Origin: Sympetrum striolatum
Taxonomy: Eukaryota; Arthropoda; Insecta; Odonata; Libellulidae
Direction of reading: 5' to 3'
DNA length: 64,000 nucleotides
Assembly (NCBI GenBank): GCA_947579665.1
Contig: OX388352.1
Location: 36,140,216 to 36,204,215, forward strand
The position numbers were made by a program, and so were the translations under genes. Shown one piece after another: positions 47,142 to 59,640 of this stretch (the first letter of the stretch is position 1; each line of letters begins with the position of its first letter). The notes beneath the pieces were generated by a model. It saw only the letters and a program-made list of their open reading frames with translations. It was not told the origin of the DNA and searched no databases.

Positions 47142-49790
47142 TGCTTCATAGAATTCCGTAATTACAGCACTACGTACTTAACACAATTTTAGGAAAGTTT
47201 CTTCATCAAAAGAAGATCAATTTATGAATCCAGTGCAGGAATATTACAATCACTTATGTATTGTTCTAATCACTGTCCAAAACCTTTATCTATGGTACAA
47301 AAAAGCTTACCTGACAGTAGCTATGGTCCTCAGCTTAAATTGGAATTCCATAACCAGAAACTAATTCACAAGATTTTTTTTATAGAAATTATTTTCATGA
47401 CTGGAGGAACACATAGACAGCATTTTTTAGGAATGACTTCTTACCACTTTACGAAGATTCAACCATTGACTTTTGAAGTTAATCCATAGCGAAAATGCAC
47501 TTTACTAAATCATGTGATACAGCAGTAACCATAATACTGTACCATCATATCAGCAGAAAGTTATAAATTAAACCAGAATTAAACCCCACCAGGAAATTAA
47601 GTAACAATATATAAACTGAGAGAACTTTAATTCCATCACCAATTGACAATTTGCAACAGCTCAAGTAAAATGAAATTTCAATTACTGTTGAGCAGCATTA
47701 GAGCTTCTTATCTGACCAAACATAGACATTCAGCCTAAGAACATTTCCATGCCTAATACTATTGATTATAAGTAATATTGCCTCAGATCAACAACATCCA
47801 GCTTCTGAGAAAATAACTTTTGAGTAAATATGAAATTAAGTGCTGCTGCATATGCTATATTCCTTAAAAAGATTGTAGATACGTGCTGAAATATTCTGCA
47901 GTAAATGACTCCATTTGCCGCACCAGTTTGGAATATTAAATCTTCAACATAACTTAAGTAAACTAATGAGATTCCTGATTAGTATTTCAGCGGTATAAAT
48001 GTGCAATCTCAGTGAGATCACCCTTTAGAAGGTAAATGGCATTGCAGTAAAATATATTTTCCACTCGAATACATCAAAATATGTGTAAACTACCATGATA
48101 CTTTTCTCTACTTTCATGAACCTGAAACTAGTACCAACTTATTCTTGTGGCATTTATTTGTTACCTATTGGAATATTTCAATGAATAAAACCTCAAAATA
48201 TTTTCTAGGCATTAAGAAATTCATAAGACATAATTCCAACTTAAAAACCTGTCAATCTTGCCTACTGTGCATATGATTAAAGAAATATGATACATTTTCT
48301 TCTATATGAGTCAACTTCTCAGTCAGATTTCTGCAACTAACAATTATAAGCATGGTTTTATGGTATCCAAAAGTCTTAAAAATTGCTAATATAACTCTAT
48401 TTACAATTTTGCTAAAAACTCCCTAAAAATACATAATGGCCATAAGAAGAAATCTGAGAATCTCTGCATTATACTATTGTACATCAAAATAGCCCTCAGC
48501 ATAAAATTAGCATTATATTTTTCTACTACAGTTTTAGCAATATTTGAGTCACAAAATATTGACACATTTGGTTACCTGAGGCCTATTCGTGAAAGTAAAA
48601 ACATGTAAATATTGGATCAAAAATGTTTTAAAAAATTTTGTCTGACAAGACTAAGCAATATAACCTGATGTATGGGTAGATTTTCATAAACTAGGAAGTT
48701 TTATTCACAATTTGGAAAAACATCAAGGCATATTGATGAGTTTTGTGAATTTATAAAATATAATTTTGGATAAAAGTGGTTTGCAAAACATTTCTAAAGT
48801 ATTATAAAAAAATATCCACAACAATAAGCATAATCCCAAATAAAAATCTCAAGTACAGGCCCTGTGAACTAATTCTTTACGTAGTAGATTAGTAAGGTAT
48901 ATATTTAATCCAAAAGCATTTCATTGCTGGGTTCTCTGTCAAATGTGCTGCCTAATCTCTGTATAACATGATTTGCAGCATAGAAATGACATTTAATGCA
49001 GGTTTCAATTGGTTTCTCTTCAACTAGTTTTGTAAGAAATCCTGAAAAAAATGTTTAAACTCCTTATTAGTCACATAGCTGATCTACAAATAAACAATAT
49101 TTTTCCTAAATATTCTGTCTAAAAAATTTTAATTCATTTTATAAGATATTTTGGTGTTATTTCCAAATTTTTGAAATAGTACCAAAGGAAATTTATGATA
49201 TTGGCTCAGACATTCAATGTCATAAGAGTATTTAATTATCTAACACTGTTTAATAATATTTAAACTGAAAAATAGTGAAATTCAGCTGGATTAAAAAATG
49301 TGAACATTTATCTTCAGTATTTCTGCAGAAGATAGCGTAAGGGAGTGACAATCATGCAACAGACCATAAATCCTACACTCAAATTTAAATGCTGAGTTCA
49401 GAGTTCCCAGTCTTTTTCAAGGCATTCTTGCAATTTCAAAATCTTCTATGGTCTCCAAACAAATTTTTTTAAGCTTTAGCCTGAATTAAAATTGATGAAG
49501 AGACCAAACTATGCTCATAAGGCATAGGTGTCATCCTTTTGTTTGCAGAGTGCCGCATTACAAATTTTCTCAGTTACACAGGTCACCAGTGAACCCTGGA
49601 TTTAGGCAACCATTGTAGTAATAAAACTTTAAAAAACTTTTGAACTTCTTCTACAGTTTAAAAGAACATATAATGCAATATTTATTTACAGTATAACCTA
49701 AATAAGACTGAGCATAGTAAAAAAGTTTTTATATATTTCAAAAAATAGGACATTTTTAATGGGGACTTAGATGCCTGTTTTTTTGCGATA
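47142..49790. repeat. 2.6-kb duplicated segment, copy 1
   Basis: Aligns along its whole length with 61379-64000 in the same orientation, with scattered substitutions and small indels. It carries the adenosine kinase-like last exon and what should be its 3' flank, plus part of a hAT-like element at the upstream side of the gene. Confidence 0.9.
48905..49041 (-). CDS. Adenosine kinase-like last exon, copy 1 (diverged)
   Basis: Read from 49041 leftward after the acceptor TTTTTTTCAG, the exon gives two bases of a split glycine codon, then 44 residues and TAA. The residues resemble the adenosine kinase C-terminus: FLTKLVEEKPIETCIKC, then AANHVIQRLGSTF. In the family this end follows the conserved GAGDAFVGGF motif, and the exon boundary falls within the GGF, as here. 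It differs from copy 2 in about eight residues (for example CGFH to CHFY and GCTF to GSTF), so it may be a decaying duplicate. No other exon was found upstream up to 61 kb. The enzyme phosphorylates adenosine to AMP in cytosol and nucleus. Confidence 0.65.
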
Positions 49791-49889
49791 GCAGTATCGC
49801 TTATTTCCAGTTATGCAATGCGGGCTGATTAGTAGGGAGGCAGCCCAAAGCACATTTGTGCTTTGGGCTGCTGGTTGGACACCCCTGAT
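49526..49889. mobile_element. hAT-like non-autonomous element
   Basis: The left end (near CATAGGTGTCATCC; in the second segment CAGAGGTGTCCATCC at about 63762) and the right end (GGTTGGACACCCCTG) are inverted forms of CAGGGGTGTCCAACC, a terminus typical of hAT/Charlie-type elements. Flanking 8-bp sequences are similar but not identical. No transposase is inside. Confidence 0.5.
49840..49871. repeat. Perfect 15-bp hairpin near the hAT end
   Basis: GCAGCCCAAAGCACA, two bases, then its exact reverse complement. It lies just inside the right terminus of the hAT-like element. Confidence 0.9.
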
Positions 49890-50559
49890 ACAATGGAAAT
49901 TTTTATAATTCAATAAAAATTAAAGAATAAAATATGGAGTGAAAAATAATAAATTTAAGCTACAGCATATTTATCGAGATATAACACACTTTTTTGGGAA
50001 TCTAGGACTGTAATTCACACTGAATTTTGTACTCATATATTAAATTTTTAATTTGAGCTTGATAAGTGTTGATTCTAGTGTAAACAGCCTGCTTCCCCAT
50101 TTCTAGTATGATGCATCTAATGGCCACCATACATTAGGAAATATTTCACAAAATGGTGGATCCTCCTTTCTTATTAGTTGAAATTAGAACATGTTCTATT
50201 CTTGAAATACCATAGAATGGGGTGACTTCAGCCCTTTTCAAGAGTTTTTTGAATATATCTCCATTCAATTACAGCCTGTATGCACAGAAAATTAAAATTA
50301 AATGAAGATAAACCTTATTCATTCAAATAATATTTACAAAGTTTTCTTAAAGTAGAATAAAAGACAGAATTTATTTTTAAAAATAAATAGTATCCGCTGT
50401 AGGCTCTATAAACCAATGGGATGTCTTTGGCCAGTACATTTCTTTCCTAAATATTGCCTATGATATTCATTATATGACTAATAATACGAACATTATAATT
50501 AATTTTTGTTTTATATGTACTGAGATAAGGAGAAATTGACTCATAACAACCTTGTTCCA

Positions 50560-51880
50560 CTTTATTTACAAATTTTCAAAAGAAAGATAAACTTTTTGTA
50601 CATTTTTTATTTTTTCTTCCAGAAACAAAAAGAATGAAAATTCTTGTAATGGAGGGAAGGATATGTGATCCTAGGATGGGTCGTTGGATATTTTTCCTGA
50701 TGCCTGTCAGGACCGTCATGCGTGGTGCAGAGCCACACCCTCCAAGAGGTGCCCCTGGGTAACTCTAAACATGACCTGGCTGGTTGATAAAATACCCCCT
50801 TTGCCACAGTGGCCCCCTGTGCCAAGGTAACCGCGTCTGCGGAGCGTTAGAAGTCTTTAGGAGGGGAAACTCCAGATACAAGGGTACCTTCAGTTTTATT
50901 TAGCCTTACCCATGTATGCGGGGCTCTGCATGGGCAGACCTTTATTTCCCTAGCTACTCGTGGGAACAACTATGGAATCTAAAGTACCCATTTCTCAAGA
51001 TGGCTCTGCAAAGGGTCCTTCAACCTCGGAGGGCTCTGAAAAGTGCACTCTTAACATGGACTGTCTCAGTCCCACCACCTCAGTTGAGGATAGATTGCTC
51101 CGGGAAGCTCTCAGGAGACTTCCCTGAAATCAGACTCCCCTGGGTAGTGTTTCTCTTCGTATTGAGAAATTGAAGACCAGTACGAGGCCCAGTGGCGCAG
51201 AGAGAAAGAGGCGAAGGAAAGAGAGAAGCCGGACCGGGAAGGGTCCATCAGCTGTCAAGGATGATACCTCAGGGAAACCTCGAGCGGCGTCGGGTAGTGG
51301 GGTGGGCCCTACCTCGAAAACCAGTAAGAGACCAAGGGCTCAGGGGAACACTCCTGAGAGTTCCAGGGCCCAGGACAAAAAGGCCAAGGGCAAAATCAAA
51401 AAGAATGAAAATTCTTGTAGAAAACTTCTACTCACTGCCACTCGAACCCATTGAAAATGTTATTCAAGCCTTAGAGTCAGTGTTTTGTAACTACAGATAA
51501 ATCCCCGAACTCAAACATTTCCTGGGAAATTATTGTCAAAGAACTGCAGATTAACTTTTTACTGTTCAAATAAGTGTGTACTAAAATTTGGATATCACGA
51601 AAACTTATAGGAAACTTTAACAGCTCTTCCACTAATATAATCTCTTATTCAAGAGGAAGCACTATTTGGCCTCCGACTCTCTTCAAATGTTTCCCATTGA
51701 TCTTATCTTGCTTAAGTGCTCCTCGGGACCTGGTACTTTTCTGCCGCCTTTCTAATAGTTTTTTTCCGACTTTTAACTTAATCAAATGTTTCTTTTAAGC
51801 TCTTTTCATCGTACTTTTGATACAAACGCCAACCACCGACTGTTTGATTGTTCCCTGTTATGGCCGAAGTCACCCCACAA
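50560..51880 (-). pseudogene. pogo-like transposase remnant, copy C, interrupted
   Basis: From 51880 leftward it matches the frame at 6620-7156: GVTSAITGNNQTVGG, then WRLYQKYDEKSLKETF, then QVPRST-like sequence, with several frameshifts and stops. A 748-bp insertion (50649-51396) splits it. Confidence 0.6.
50649..51396 (+). mobile_element. Inserted LINE 5' part with ORF1 start
   Basis: GC-richer than its surroundings and bounded by a 23-bp direct repeat (50626-50648 and 51397-51419) that occurs once at the equivalent empty site in copy A (about 6712). The right half encodes a basic segment (TSTRPSGAERKRRRKERSRTG ... KTSKRPRAQGNTPESSRAQDKKAKG) like the start of ORF1 proteins of arthropod non-LTR elements, where a GAxRRR-type motif is common. 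A stop lies at the beginning (RRLP*). There is no reverse transcriptase and no long A-tail. Confidence 0.6.
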
Positions 51881-52029
51881 TATTGCAATTTTTGCCTAGA
51901 TGGCCATAATAACGAGGTCTTAAGTCAAACATGTTTACTTTTTATACATTGGGGTCATGAACGAACTAATGAAATTATAAATCATTTTCTCTTGCATGAC
52001 TTTTACAGAGGAGATTTCACAAAATTGGT

Positions 52030-54570
52030 GATAAAAACCGAAAACGTGCAATGCCAACAATTTGAACCGCCTATCTTTCTCTTACACTTGCGTTCCAATC
52101 TCCTATTACTATTTTGCAATACTCTGCCTTTCTCTTTCATTTTTTCTTCTATATTATCATACACTTCTTCAATCTCAGCATCTTCGTGTTCATTTGTGGG
52201 CATTTAGACCTGTATGACTAGTAGTTTCTTTGGTGTATGTGCATTATCAAACTTGTGGATTTCCACAAACTCTATAACTATATACATTGAAAGCAGATAT
52301 AAAGCAGGTTTTTTCGTCTTAATTGGAACCCACACCATTAGCCCAATTCGTGTCAAACTTTGCACATTACTGTTCGATCAGAAAGGAAGTACTGTCGTAT
52401 TTTCATTCGATATTTCACTAGGTTCCGACCAATATCACTCAGATAGAATTCCATAGGAAATACATGTAAACTTCACTTACCTCAATTCTAGGGATATTTT
52501 TTACAGAATCAAATTACAAGGAATAATCATGAAGAATCGAAAGAAGCAGTAGCATTTTTGTAATCAAAAAGTTACCTCTTGAAAAGTATGCATAAATAAC
52601 ATGACCACATTACAAAAAGTCTGATCCCAGAATTACCATTTTTTACGATAACCTTTATCATTAAAAAAAAAATATAGCCCTTTAATACTGCGACATTTTA
52701 TTTTATGATTATAATGAATACATGATATCCTTATACATTAAAAACGTAGTATATATTCGACAGTAAAAATGTATAGGTAAGTAAATATTATTATTGATAT
52801 CAGGTACACCAAGGCAAACTGAGTTTCTCTCAGTTCCTCCATAATATCTGCAAAATAGTAATAAAATACCTATAGCGTTAGCATTCCCATAAATCAATTT
52901 CATTCTGTTTGTTACTATTACGCAACGTACCTCGTCGCATTTCTGTACAGTTGTCTAACATTTCTAATACGAAGATTAAAGCTCGTTTGCTCGGATCCAA
53001 ACTATTTGCTGAAAATATACGAACAAAATTCTTTAATACACATCCTCGTGAAAGAAAATATAAAATAGTGGAAAATTCATGCACGAATGGATGTACTTGG
53101 ATATGAGTATATATACATTAGTATGGCAAAATTTAAAACGAAAGTTCGAACCTTTGTTCAGGACGGTTATCCCTTTAATGAGAAGCCAGATGGCGGTAAT
53201 GAATAGAGGAGGGGGAAATACCCGGATAAACGATCATGAGGCTCAAGTCAAGTTAAACACTCTCTTCTATATAGAAGGAGCTTTGGTCAACGACTTATTA
53301 ATGCTATTATATAATGTTGTTAAACTTTCAATCATCGTTATCTTTTTTAAATTCACTTACGTTTTGCAACATAGCATATTAACACAAATTTTCGTACGCT
53401 AAACTGATAAATTGACGTTTTATATTTGAAATAGCTTCTGAAATTCCTACATCATATTGAAAATCTGACAATCGTCTTCATCGTATTTAAAGTAATTTTC
53501 ACCGAATCAGAGTTGATTAAATTGTAATATTTATATGATTAACATTCGTAGTCCATAGAAGTTATATTTTGATTTTTATGGTACTTCAATGCCACCATGT
53601 TTTCTGTCATAAAATAATTGAAAGATTTTATGAATTTAGAAGGATACGTAAAGACGAAATAATTTAGCTTGAAAATACAATTTAACTACATTTATCAATC
53701 ATTTTGAGAGAATTTCATACGATTATATTTAGCACTCTCATTTTGACTTAGGTTGGAATTTCGTTTATCCGTGGATGTTTTTCGACAAGCTCATTACGGT
53801 GCTTTCTTTAGAATTAGGGTTACCAGACGTCCGCTTTTTCTGTCCCGTGTCCGCTTTTTTTACTGAAATGTCCGCTTTTTTCTCTCAATCCGTAAGTCCG
53901 CAATCTTTCACCAAATACTTCAGTATATATTTGCCTGACAGTTGGTTGACACAAGAAAAAAACTATCGTGGTTCGAGACTCAACGAGTAAGTAACAGTTT
54001 TTGAAAAATTTTTCATTTTTTTTTAATTCTTTTAAATTTTACAATTTAATTTTCATTTTATATTTCGTTTAGTAATGGGGGGGGGTGGTCGTGGAATGTC
54101 CGCTTTTTCGACTCGGAGCGTCTGGTAACCCTATTTAGAATGAAATCCGTAAAAGTAAAACTTTTGATACACAGTACAATGCACCACCTAAAAAGTGTGT
54201 CTCCTGATAAAGTCTTCATTCAGATACCTTCAATTCGAAATTGATTTTTCTCCGAAAGGAAGGGAAACGAACAGCCCTTATTGCGAAAAGGTTTCATTCT
54301 TTATCATATATTTACACCCTCAATGTAAGACATTAATTCCTTCTTTTCATCTGGTCATTTTCTTTTTGCGGTTTACGTGTCATAAACTTTCTAACAAACA
54401 GCAACACTTCAGAAATTGTACGCCATATTCCTAGTAAAGTTCGTATATCTACATTACTTTCCGTAAGATATGAAAATCGCACAAGTAATATCCTTAATTT
54501 CTGATGTTAGTAATCAATATACATTATCATAAAAACTAGAATAGCTATTGCGTAAAAATTACTCAAATTG
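52030..54570. repeat. Segment of copy C shared with A and B
   Basis: Equivalent to 7299-9350 and 42176-44170. The stretch 52990-53800 is almost identical to copy B (42920-43725), closer than either is to A. Confidence 0.7.
53815..54133. mobile_element. hAT MITE with 8-bp target duplication
   Basis: 319 bp with termini TAGGGTTACCAGACG and its inverse CGTCTGGTAACCCTA. It is flanked on both sides by TTTAGAAT (53807-53814 and 54134-54141). Copies A and B have TTTAGAAT once at the same place, an exact empty site. Inside are four direct copies of GTCCGCTTTTT (about 53829, 53849, 53870 and 54098). No coding capacity. Confidence 0.92.
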
Positions 54571-54939
54571 AAGGGGAGAACGGGGATTAGGCACCACCTT
54601 GGGAATATTTAATTTCCTACTGCTTGCCAAATACGTTTTATAGCAAATGGAAATGATGGAAAATGTTATTCGCTTGTCTGCAATCTGGAAGAATTTAACT
54701 GATATCGTAACTATTTACTAAAACAATTTTAAGAAATCTTTAATGAATCACTACACAGTTGCAGAATGACCCTGCCTAGTGGGGTAATTGCGCAATGGTT
54801 TCTGATTTATGACTACCTTATTTTAGGTAGCTAAAAAGTATTTATTTATTAATAAGCAGTGTTATTCAGCAGATTTATCCCGGACTAGGAACTTATTTTT
54901 CACTTTGATTTATAGTTTCCTGACATTTAGACATTTTAA

Positions 54940-55325
54940 CCCATTCAGATCGGATAGCAATTTTAATACTTTCGTCAGAAACTGAATCTAATTTTTTCTG
55001 TTTTCTAGTAGATTTATATATTTTATAGTGAATAACAACAAAGTAAAATTAAAAATAATTACCTAGATCCCGACCAACTCATATAGAGAGAAATTAAAGA
55101 TCGCACTTCCAACTGCTACGCAAAGTAAAGAAAAAATTTAGGAATACAGAAACGGCTTAACTCCTCAGCTGCACAAACATTACTGATAAGCTGGGCGAAA
55201 TTTAAGCTCTCTCAAAGAAGTCTGCGGTAGGAGGAAAGCATATAATCCCTTCAAGTGGAGGCCGCCCATAGGCGTCCTCCACGCGTCGGCTAGGCCGCCG
55301 ATCGGCGGCCTCCGATCCGAATGGG
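54940..55325. mobile_element. piggyBac-type MITE in a TTAA site
   Basis: 386 bp with inverted ends CCCATTCAGATCGGA and TCCGATCCGAATGGG, flanked by TTAA on both sides (54936-54939 and 55326-55329), the hallmark of piggyBac transposition. Copy A has a single TTAA at the corresponding place. A perfect palindrome, GGCCGCCGATCGGCGGCC, is at 55293-55310. Confidence 0.88.
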
Positions 55326-55579
55326 TTAAAACCATTTTTAATTGATTTCTATAATTTTCAAATCTTTTAAAGCAAATTTGTAGGTATGCTTTGATATCAA
55401 GGCATCCGCTTCAGGGTGGGTTTAGCGTTATACTACCCACAAAACACGAATGCTTTTCTGTATTATAAAAGGGGATAATTATTAACAACGAAAAATATAA
55501 TAGCAAAATAATTTTTATAAAATTATTTTATTAAATATGATAATCTAGGAAACATTCAACGCATAAACCTGAATATGTG

Positions 55580-58500
55580 TTACCATTATTTTTATGCCTT
55601 TCTAAAGGCAAGAACGGCACCTCTTCTGCAATCTGTGCTTCTTTACTGATTCAGATAATAGCGTCGGCTTAGGGAAATTAATATTTTGCAGTTGCTGAGC
55701 CACTGATGGCGGCCTGTTTTCCCCGAGCAATGATTTTATTACATCATGTCAGAATTCTAACAAAGTTCTTTTTTCTCCACTGTACTTATTAAAGAGAAAA
55801 AAGCTATTTAACAGCATAATTTGGAATACGTGAATCCCTTATTTTTTGTACCACTTGAGGGAACGATGCTCACATGTATAGTAAGACATCAATTGATCAG
55901 TGGTCAATATTACCAATTGAATTATCGTGTTCCACTGATCCATTACTGGGAACTAAAAAGTAAAAATTTGTGACTAAATGACAGTGAAGTTGATCCTCAC
56001 ATAAATTTGGTATCTTCTACACGCTCCTGTGAATTGATTACTCTGAATAAGATTGTGAATAATAGTGACATTTTATTACTTCATAGTCAGAGTGTATATT
56101 CTCACATTGATGAACTTAGATGGTTGATCAAGCAGTGTAAACTGTGAATTGTGTGCTTAACAGAAACACATCTGACAATGGACATAGACGAATTTGTAAT
56201 TATGTTAAAGGCAGACCTGAGGGGTATTAAATTTGGGTTCAGAGAAAGAGACTTGAGTCTAGAATATGATAACTATTATAGTCAAGAAATTGATATTATT
56301 GATAAGCATATGCCAAAGAAGGTGGTCAGTATTAGATATAATAAAGACTGGTTTAATCATGTTATATATGAAGCAATTAAGGATGGATATAGTAAATTCA
56401 AAATGTGCAGAGCAAGTAAAGAAGTCGAGGAAGCCTGAAACTAAGTGGTGCAACTTGTAAATCAAGGAAAATGCAAGTATTATGAACAAAAGATTGATAT
56501 CAACAGTAGAGACCCTAAACAAATGTGGAAGACATTAACCAGTTAGTTGGTGGTAAAAAGTCTGAATCATAAAATGATACATATATCTTGAGTATGAGTG
56601 TATATTACATTAAGGAAACTAGTACTAGTACATATTTTTAATGATTATTTTGTAAATACTATACAGGATATATTGAGCTCTATACCTAAAAGTGAGGATA
56701 TTTTTAATATAAATTATAAAAGTACAAAAATGTATAATTTTGTGTTACATGATACGAAGGATTTGTATAATATTAAAAATCCTTTGCCTACCAAAGCTAG
56801 TCCTGATGAAATTGATATTAACTTTATTAACTTGCATTATGATGTTAATGGGGAACTAATTAGTAACTTAGAAAATCCATCTTTGGAAACAGGAGCTATT
56901 CCAACCAAATGGAAAATTTTAACTGTTGTTCCAATTAAAAAAATAGCAGGGACCAAGAACATGGAGGAAATACAGACCTATAAATCTGTTAAGTGCAATA
57001 AGTAAGATAGTGGAAAAAGTTGTATACAATCAAATGATTGAGTTTATAGAGAAAAATGATATATTGATGGAATACCAATCTGGATTTAGTACAAGATATA
57101 GCTGTGAAAGTGATCTACAGTATGTGCTTCATGATTGGAAGGAGAATATTGATAGGGGTGAAATGGTTGGAGTGGTACTCTTAGATTAAAAAAGAGCTTT
57201 TGAGACAGTTTATAGGAAAATTTAATTCAAAAAGCTGGAAATATATGGATTTGGTGGGGTAGTAATTAAATGGCTGGAAGGATATCTTTTTAAAAGAAGT
57301 CAGATAGTAAAATGCAATGATGTTATTTCGACAAAACAAGATGATATGCATTGAGTACCCCAGGGAAGTCTATTGGGGCCAATGCTATTTATATTGTACA
57401 TAAATGATATAGGAAATGCATTAAGAAAATGTAAATTTCACTTAATTTACTGATGACATGGTTATATACTATCATGGGACCAACATAAACTCTGTAGTTG
57501 ACATTCTAAATGAGGATTTGCTTATACTTTGGGAATTGTTTAGAGTTAATAAATTAAAGATTAATATTAAAAAATCAAAGGCAATGATTTTTGGAAAAAA
57601 CTTAGTGCCAAATGGCTTTGGATCAAAAAATGAATATTTTTACCGATGAGGACAACTATAGATGAGGATAAGTATACTGAAAGCACTAAATATCTTGGGG
57701 TCATCATTAAAAGAAATTTAATATTTGATGAACATGTGGATTTTACGCATAGAAAAATTGCCAAAAAAATTGGCTTTATATCAAGAATCAGTGAATTCCT
57801 ATCTCATGATAGTGTAAAGAATATTTACAATGTAATAGTTCTACCACATTTTAGGTACTGCCCAACTATACTTTACATGATCGAAGCACAGGATGCAAAA
57901 CAGCTGCAAATTTTACAATGCAGAGCAATGAGAATAATCCTTAGGTTTGATAAATACACTAAAATTGAGGCAATGCTAGAGCAGTTAAAATGGCTCAAGG
58001 TACAACAAATGTTGGACTTTAAAGTCCTAAAATTCATACATAAAATTAATATGGGGTTGGTGACTTCATATTTGAAAAAAGTAATAGTCAACAATTGTAA
58101 TAAGCATAGCCATGATACAAGAGCCAAAGATAATTTTCATATCCCATTTATGAGGAAAACTACATCTGAAATTTTATTTCTTAACGCAAACACATTGCCG
58201 GATCCCTTGACATCCATGTTAGCAAGGGTTTACTGTACATTGCTTGAGGTTTTTTCGCACCCAGTTTGTTTGGGACATAAACCATCTCCGGCCCAAACTC
58301 GGTGCTCAGCAATAGCACTTCATGTTTATCATGCCATTTCAAGACGCAGACCCCCCACATCAGATATCACTCCCCCTTTTTTAGTTTCTTTTGCACATCG
58401 TCTGATGGATTGTTCTTCCTGTTTACCCTTAGTGTCCCCGTGGTGAGTTTTTTCTCCTGCAGAATTTGAGTGGACAAATCAACAGAATTATAGTAATTGT

Positions 58501-58880
58501 CCATGAAAACAGAATGGCCCCTATTTTTTAATGCATTCAATAAATGATTTATGACTATTTTACTGTGTCCAACTCCCCCAACATCCTGATCAGCAGACCC
58601 AGTGTAGACATGGATCCAGAGCACCAAACCTGAAGTTTTCATCAACATATTGATGTTTATGCCATGTTCATGCTTCTTCCCTTGATTGTACTGCCGGAAA
58701 ATTAGGCTTCCCTCTAAAAACAACATAGATTCATCTAATGATATATTTTTTTAGTATAGTCCACGTCCCTCATAGTTTTTTGGAACAATTCTAAAAGAGG
58801 AATAATTTTGTACGGCTTATCCACCAGTTCTTGCTGTTTTTCCTGTTCCGTACTATTTTCTGCAAAATGCAATTAATAAT
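55580..58880 (-). pseudogene. piggyBac transposase, copy C, split by a LINE
   Basis: The most complete transposase of the family. From about 58860 leftward: STEQEKQQELVDKPYKI, then the first catalytic aspartate in SLDESMLFLEG (frame-broken at this point), then GLVLWIHVYTG, then HSVFMDNYYNSVDLSTQ with the second aspartate. The remainder (third-aspartate region and C-terminus) resumes at about 55935 and runs to 55580, after the 2.3-kb LINE insertion. Frame breaks show it is inactive, but it retains the segment missing in copies A and B. Confidence 0.85.
55938..58247 (+). pseudogene. CR1-like LINE inserted in piggyBac copy C
   Basis: Plus-strand pieces in several frames form a non-LTR element. 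An endonuclease-like bit, HIDELRWLIK ... VCLTETHL, lies near 56110-56175. Reverse transcriptase motifs follow: VVLLDxKRAFETV (about 57170-57210), VPQGSLLGPMLFILYINDI (57355-57410) and FTDDMVIY (about 57445). An intact C-terminal frame from 57646 has KYLGVIIKRNLIFDEHV and the FRYCPTILY, QCRAMRIILRFDKYTKIEAML region usual in CR1-superfamily LINEs. Many stops and shifts; 5' and 3' junctions fall within the piggyBac frame at about 55937 and 58248. Confidence 0.8.
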
Positions 58881-58889
58881 AACTTGATA

Positions 58890-59640
58890 TCAATTAAACC
58901 AGCTTTGTGTATTCATGTGATGCATTCACTAATACTGCATTTACCTTGGCTGTGAACATTTCCACAGGACTCCAGCATATCTATTGTTTTTTTACCAAAT
59001 TTACCACCTGCAGCTATTTATAAGGAATGTTCAATTTTCCTAAGTTTACCATGAAGTGTGTGGCTGCAAGGGTAGTATGATCCATCGAATGTTTTGATTA
59101 AATCGACTATGTCTCTACCAACGTCCACAACAAATTTTGCCTCTGTTTGAACAGTTAGTAAGAGTTCTTCACTTGCATTTATGATGTAGTCAATACCAGC
59201 ATTGCTGACACTACGCATTTCCTGTTTTCATAAATTCCACTATGTCATGCAAATGATCAGCTGTGTAAAACACCGACTCAAACCATGATGACCATCTAGT
59301 TAAAACTGGTGGTGGAAAAAGAGAAACACTTTTACCAGGATATTGATCATCAAGATATTTTCTGAACAAGATGTTTCTTCTTGCGAGTATTCAGAAATGC
59401 AGATTGTATTTTAGAAATAGTATTTTGTAGCTGTGGCAATTGCTTTCCAAGCACATTTATCACTAAATTTAGCATGTGCGCCCAACATTGAATGATAAGA
59501 ACATCATCGGAAAGAATGCTTTTCAAAGTATGGAAGCATTTAACCATATATCTAGCAGAGTCTGACACCAAGGCCGCAACATTATCAAACTTAATAAACC
59601 AGTGCAAGAGGAGGAAGGTATTTGTAATAGTGTAATTTAA
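58890..59640 (-). pseudogene. hAT-type transposase remnant
   Basis: A minus-strand frame from 59607 has VAALVSDSARYMVKCFHTLK and IIQCWAHMLNLVINVLG, the pattern of the hAT/DUF659-like transposase core (aspartate-containing SDxARYM, then CWAHxLNLV). Further pieces of the same protein follow toward 58890 (for example VDVGRDIVDLIKTFDGSYYPCSHTL) with stops between them. The N-terminal BED finger is not seen. Its left end meets the piggyBac copy C remnant. Confidence 0.6.

Larger units (their letters stand above)
49889..58880. repeat. Composite repeat block, copy C, with nested insertions
   Basis: Same order as copy A but without the 4690-6170 segment. It has received at least four insertions absent from A and B: LINE ORF1 DNA (50649-51396), a hAT MITE (53815-54133), a piggyBac MITE (54940-55325) and a CR1-like LINE (about 55938-58247). 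Confidence 0.75.

Noticed and set aside
8211..53402. Conserved short frame MAVMNRGGGNTRINDH in copies A, B and C as a gene
   Set aside because: The DNA is nearly identical across the copies, so conservation says nothing about coding; the frames end differently and no family is recognised.
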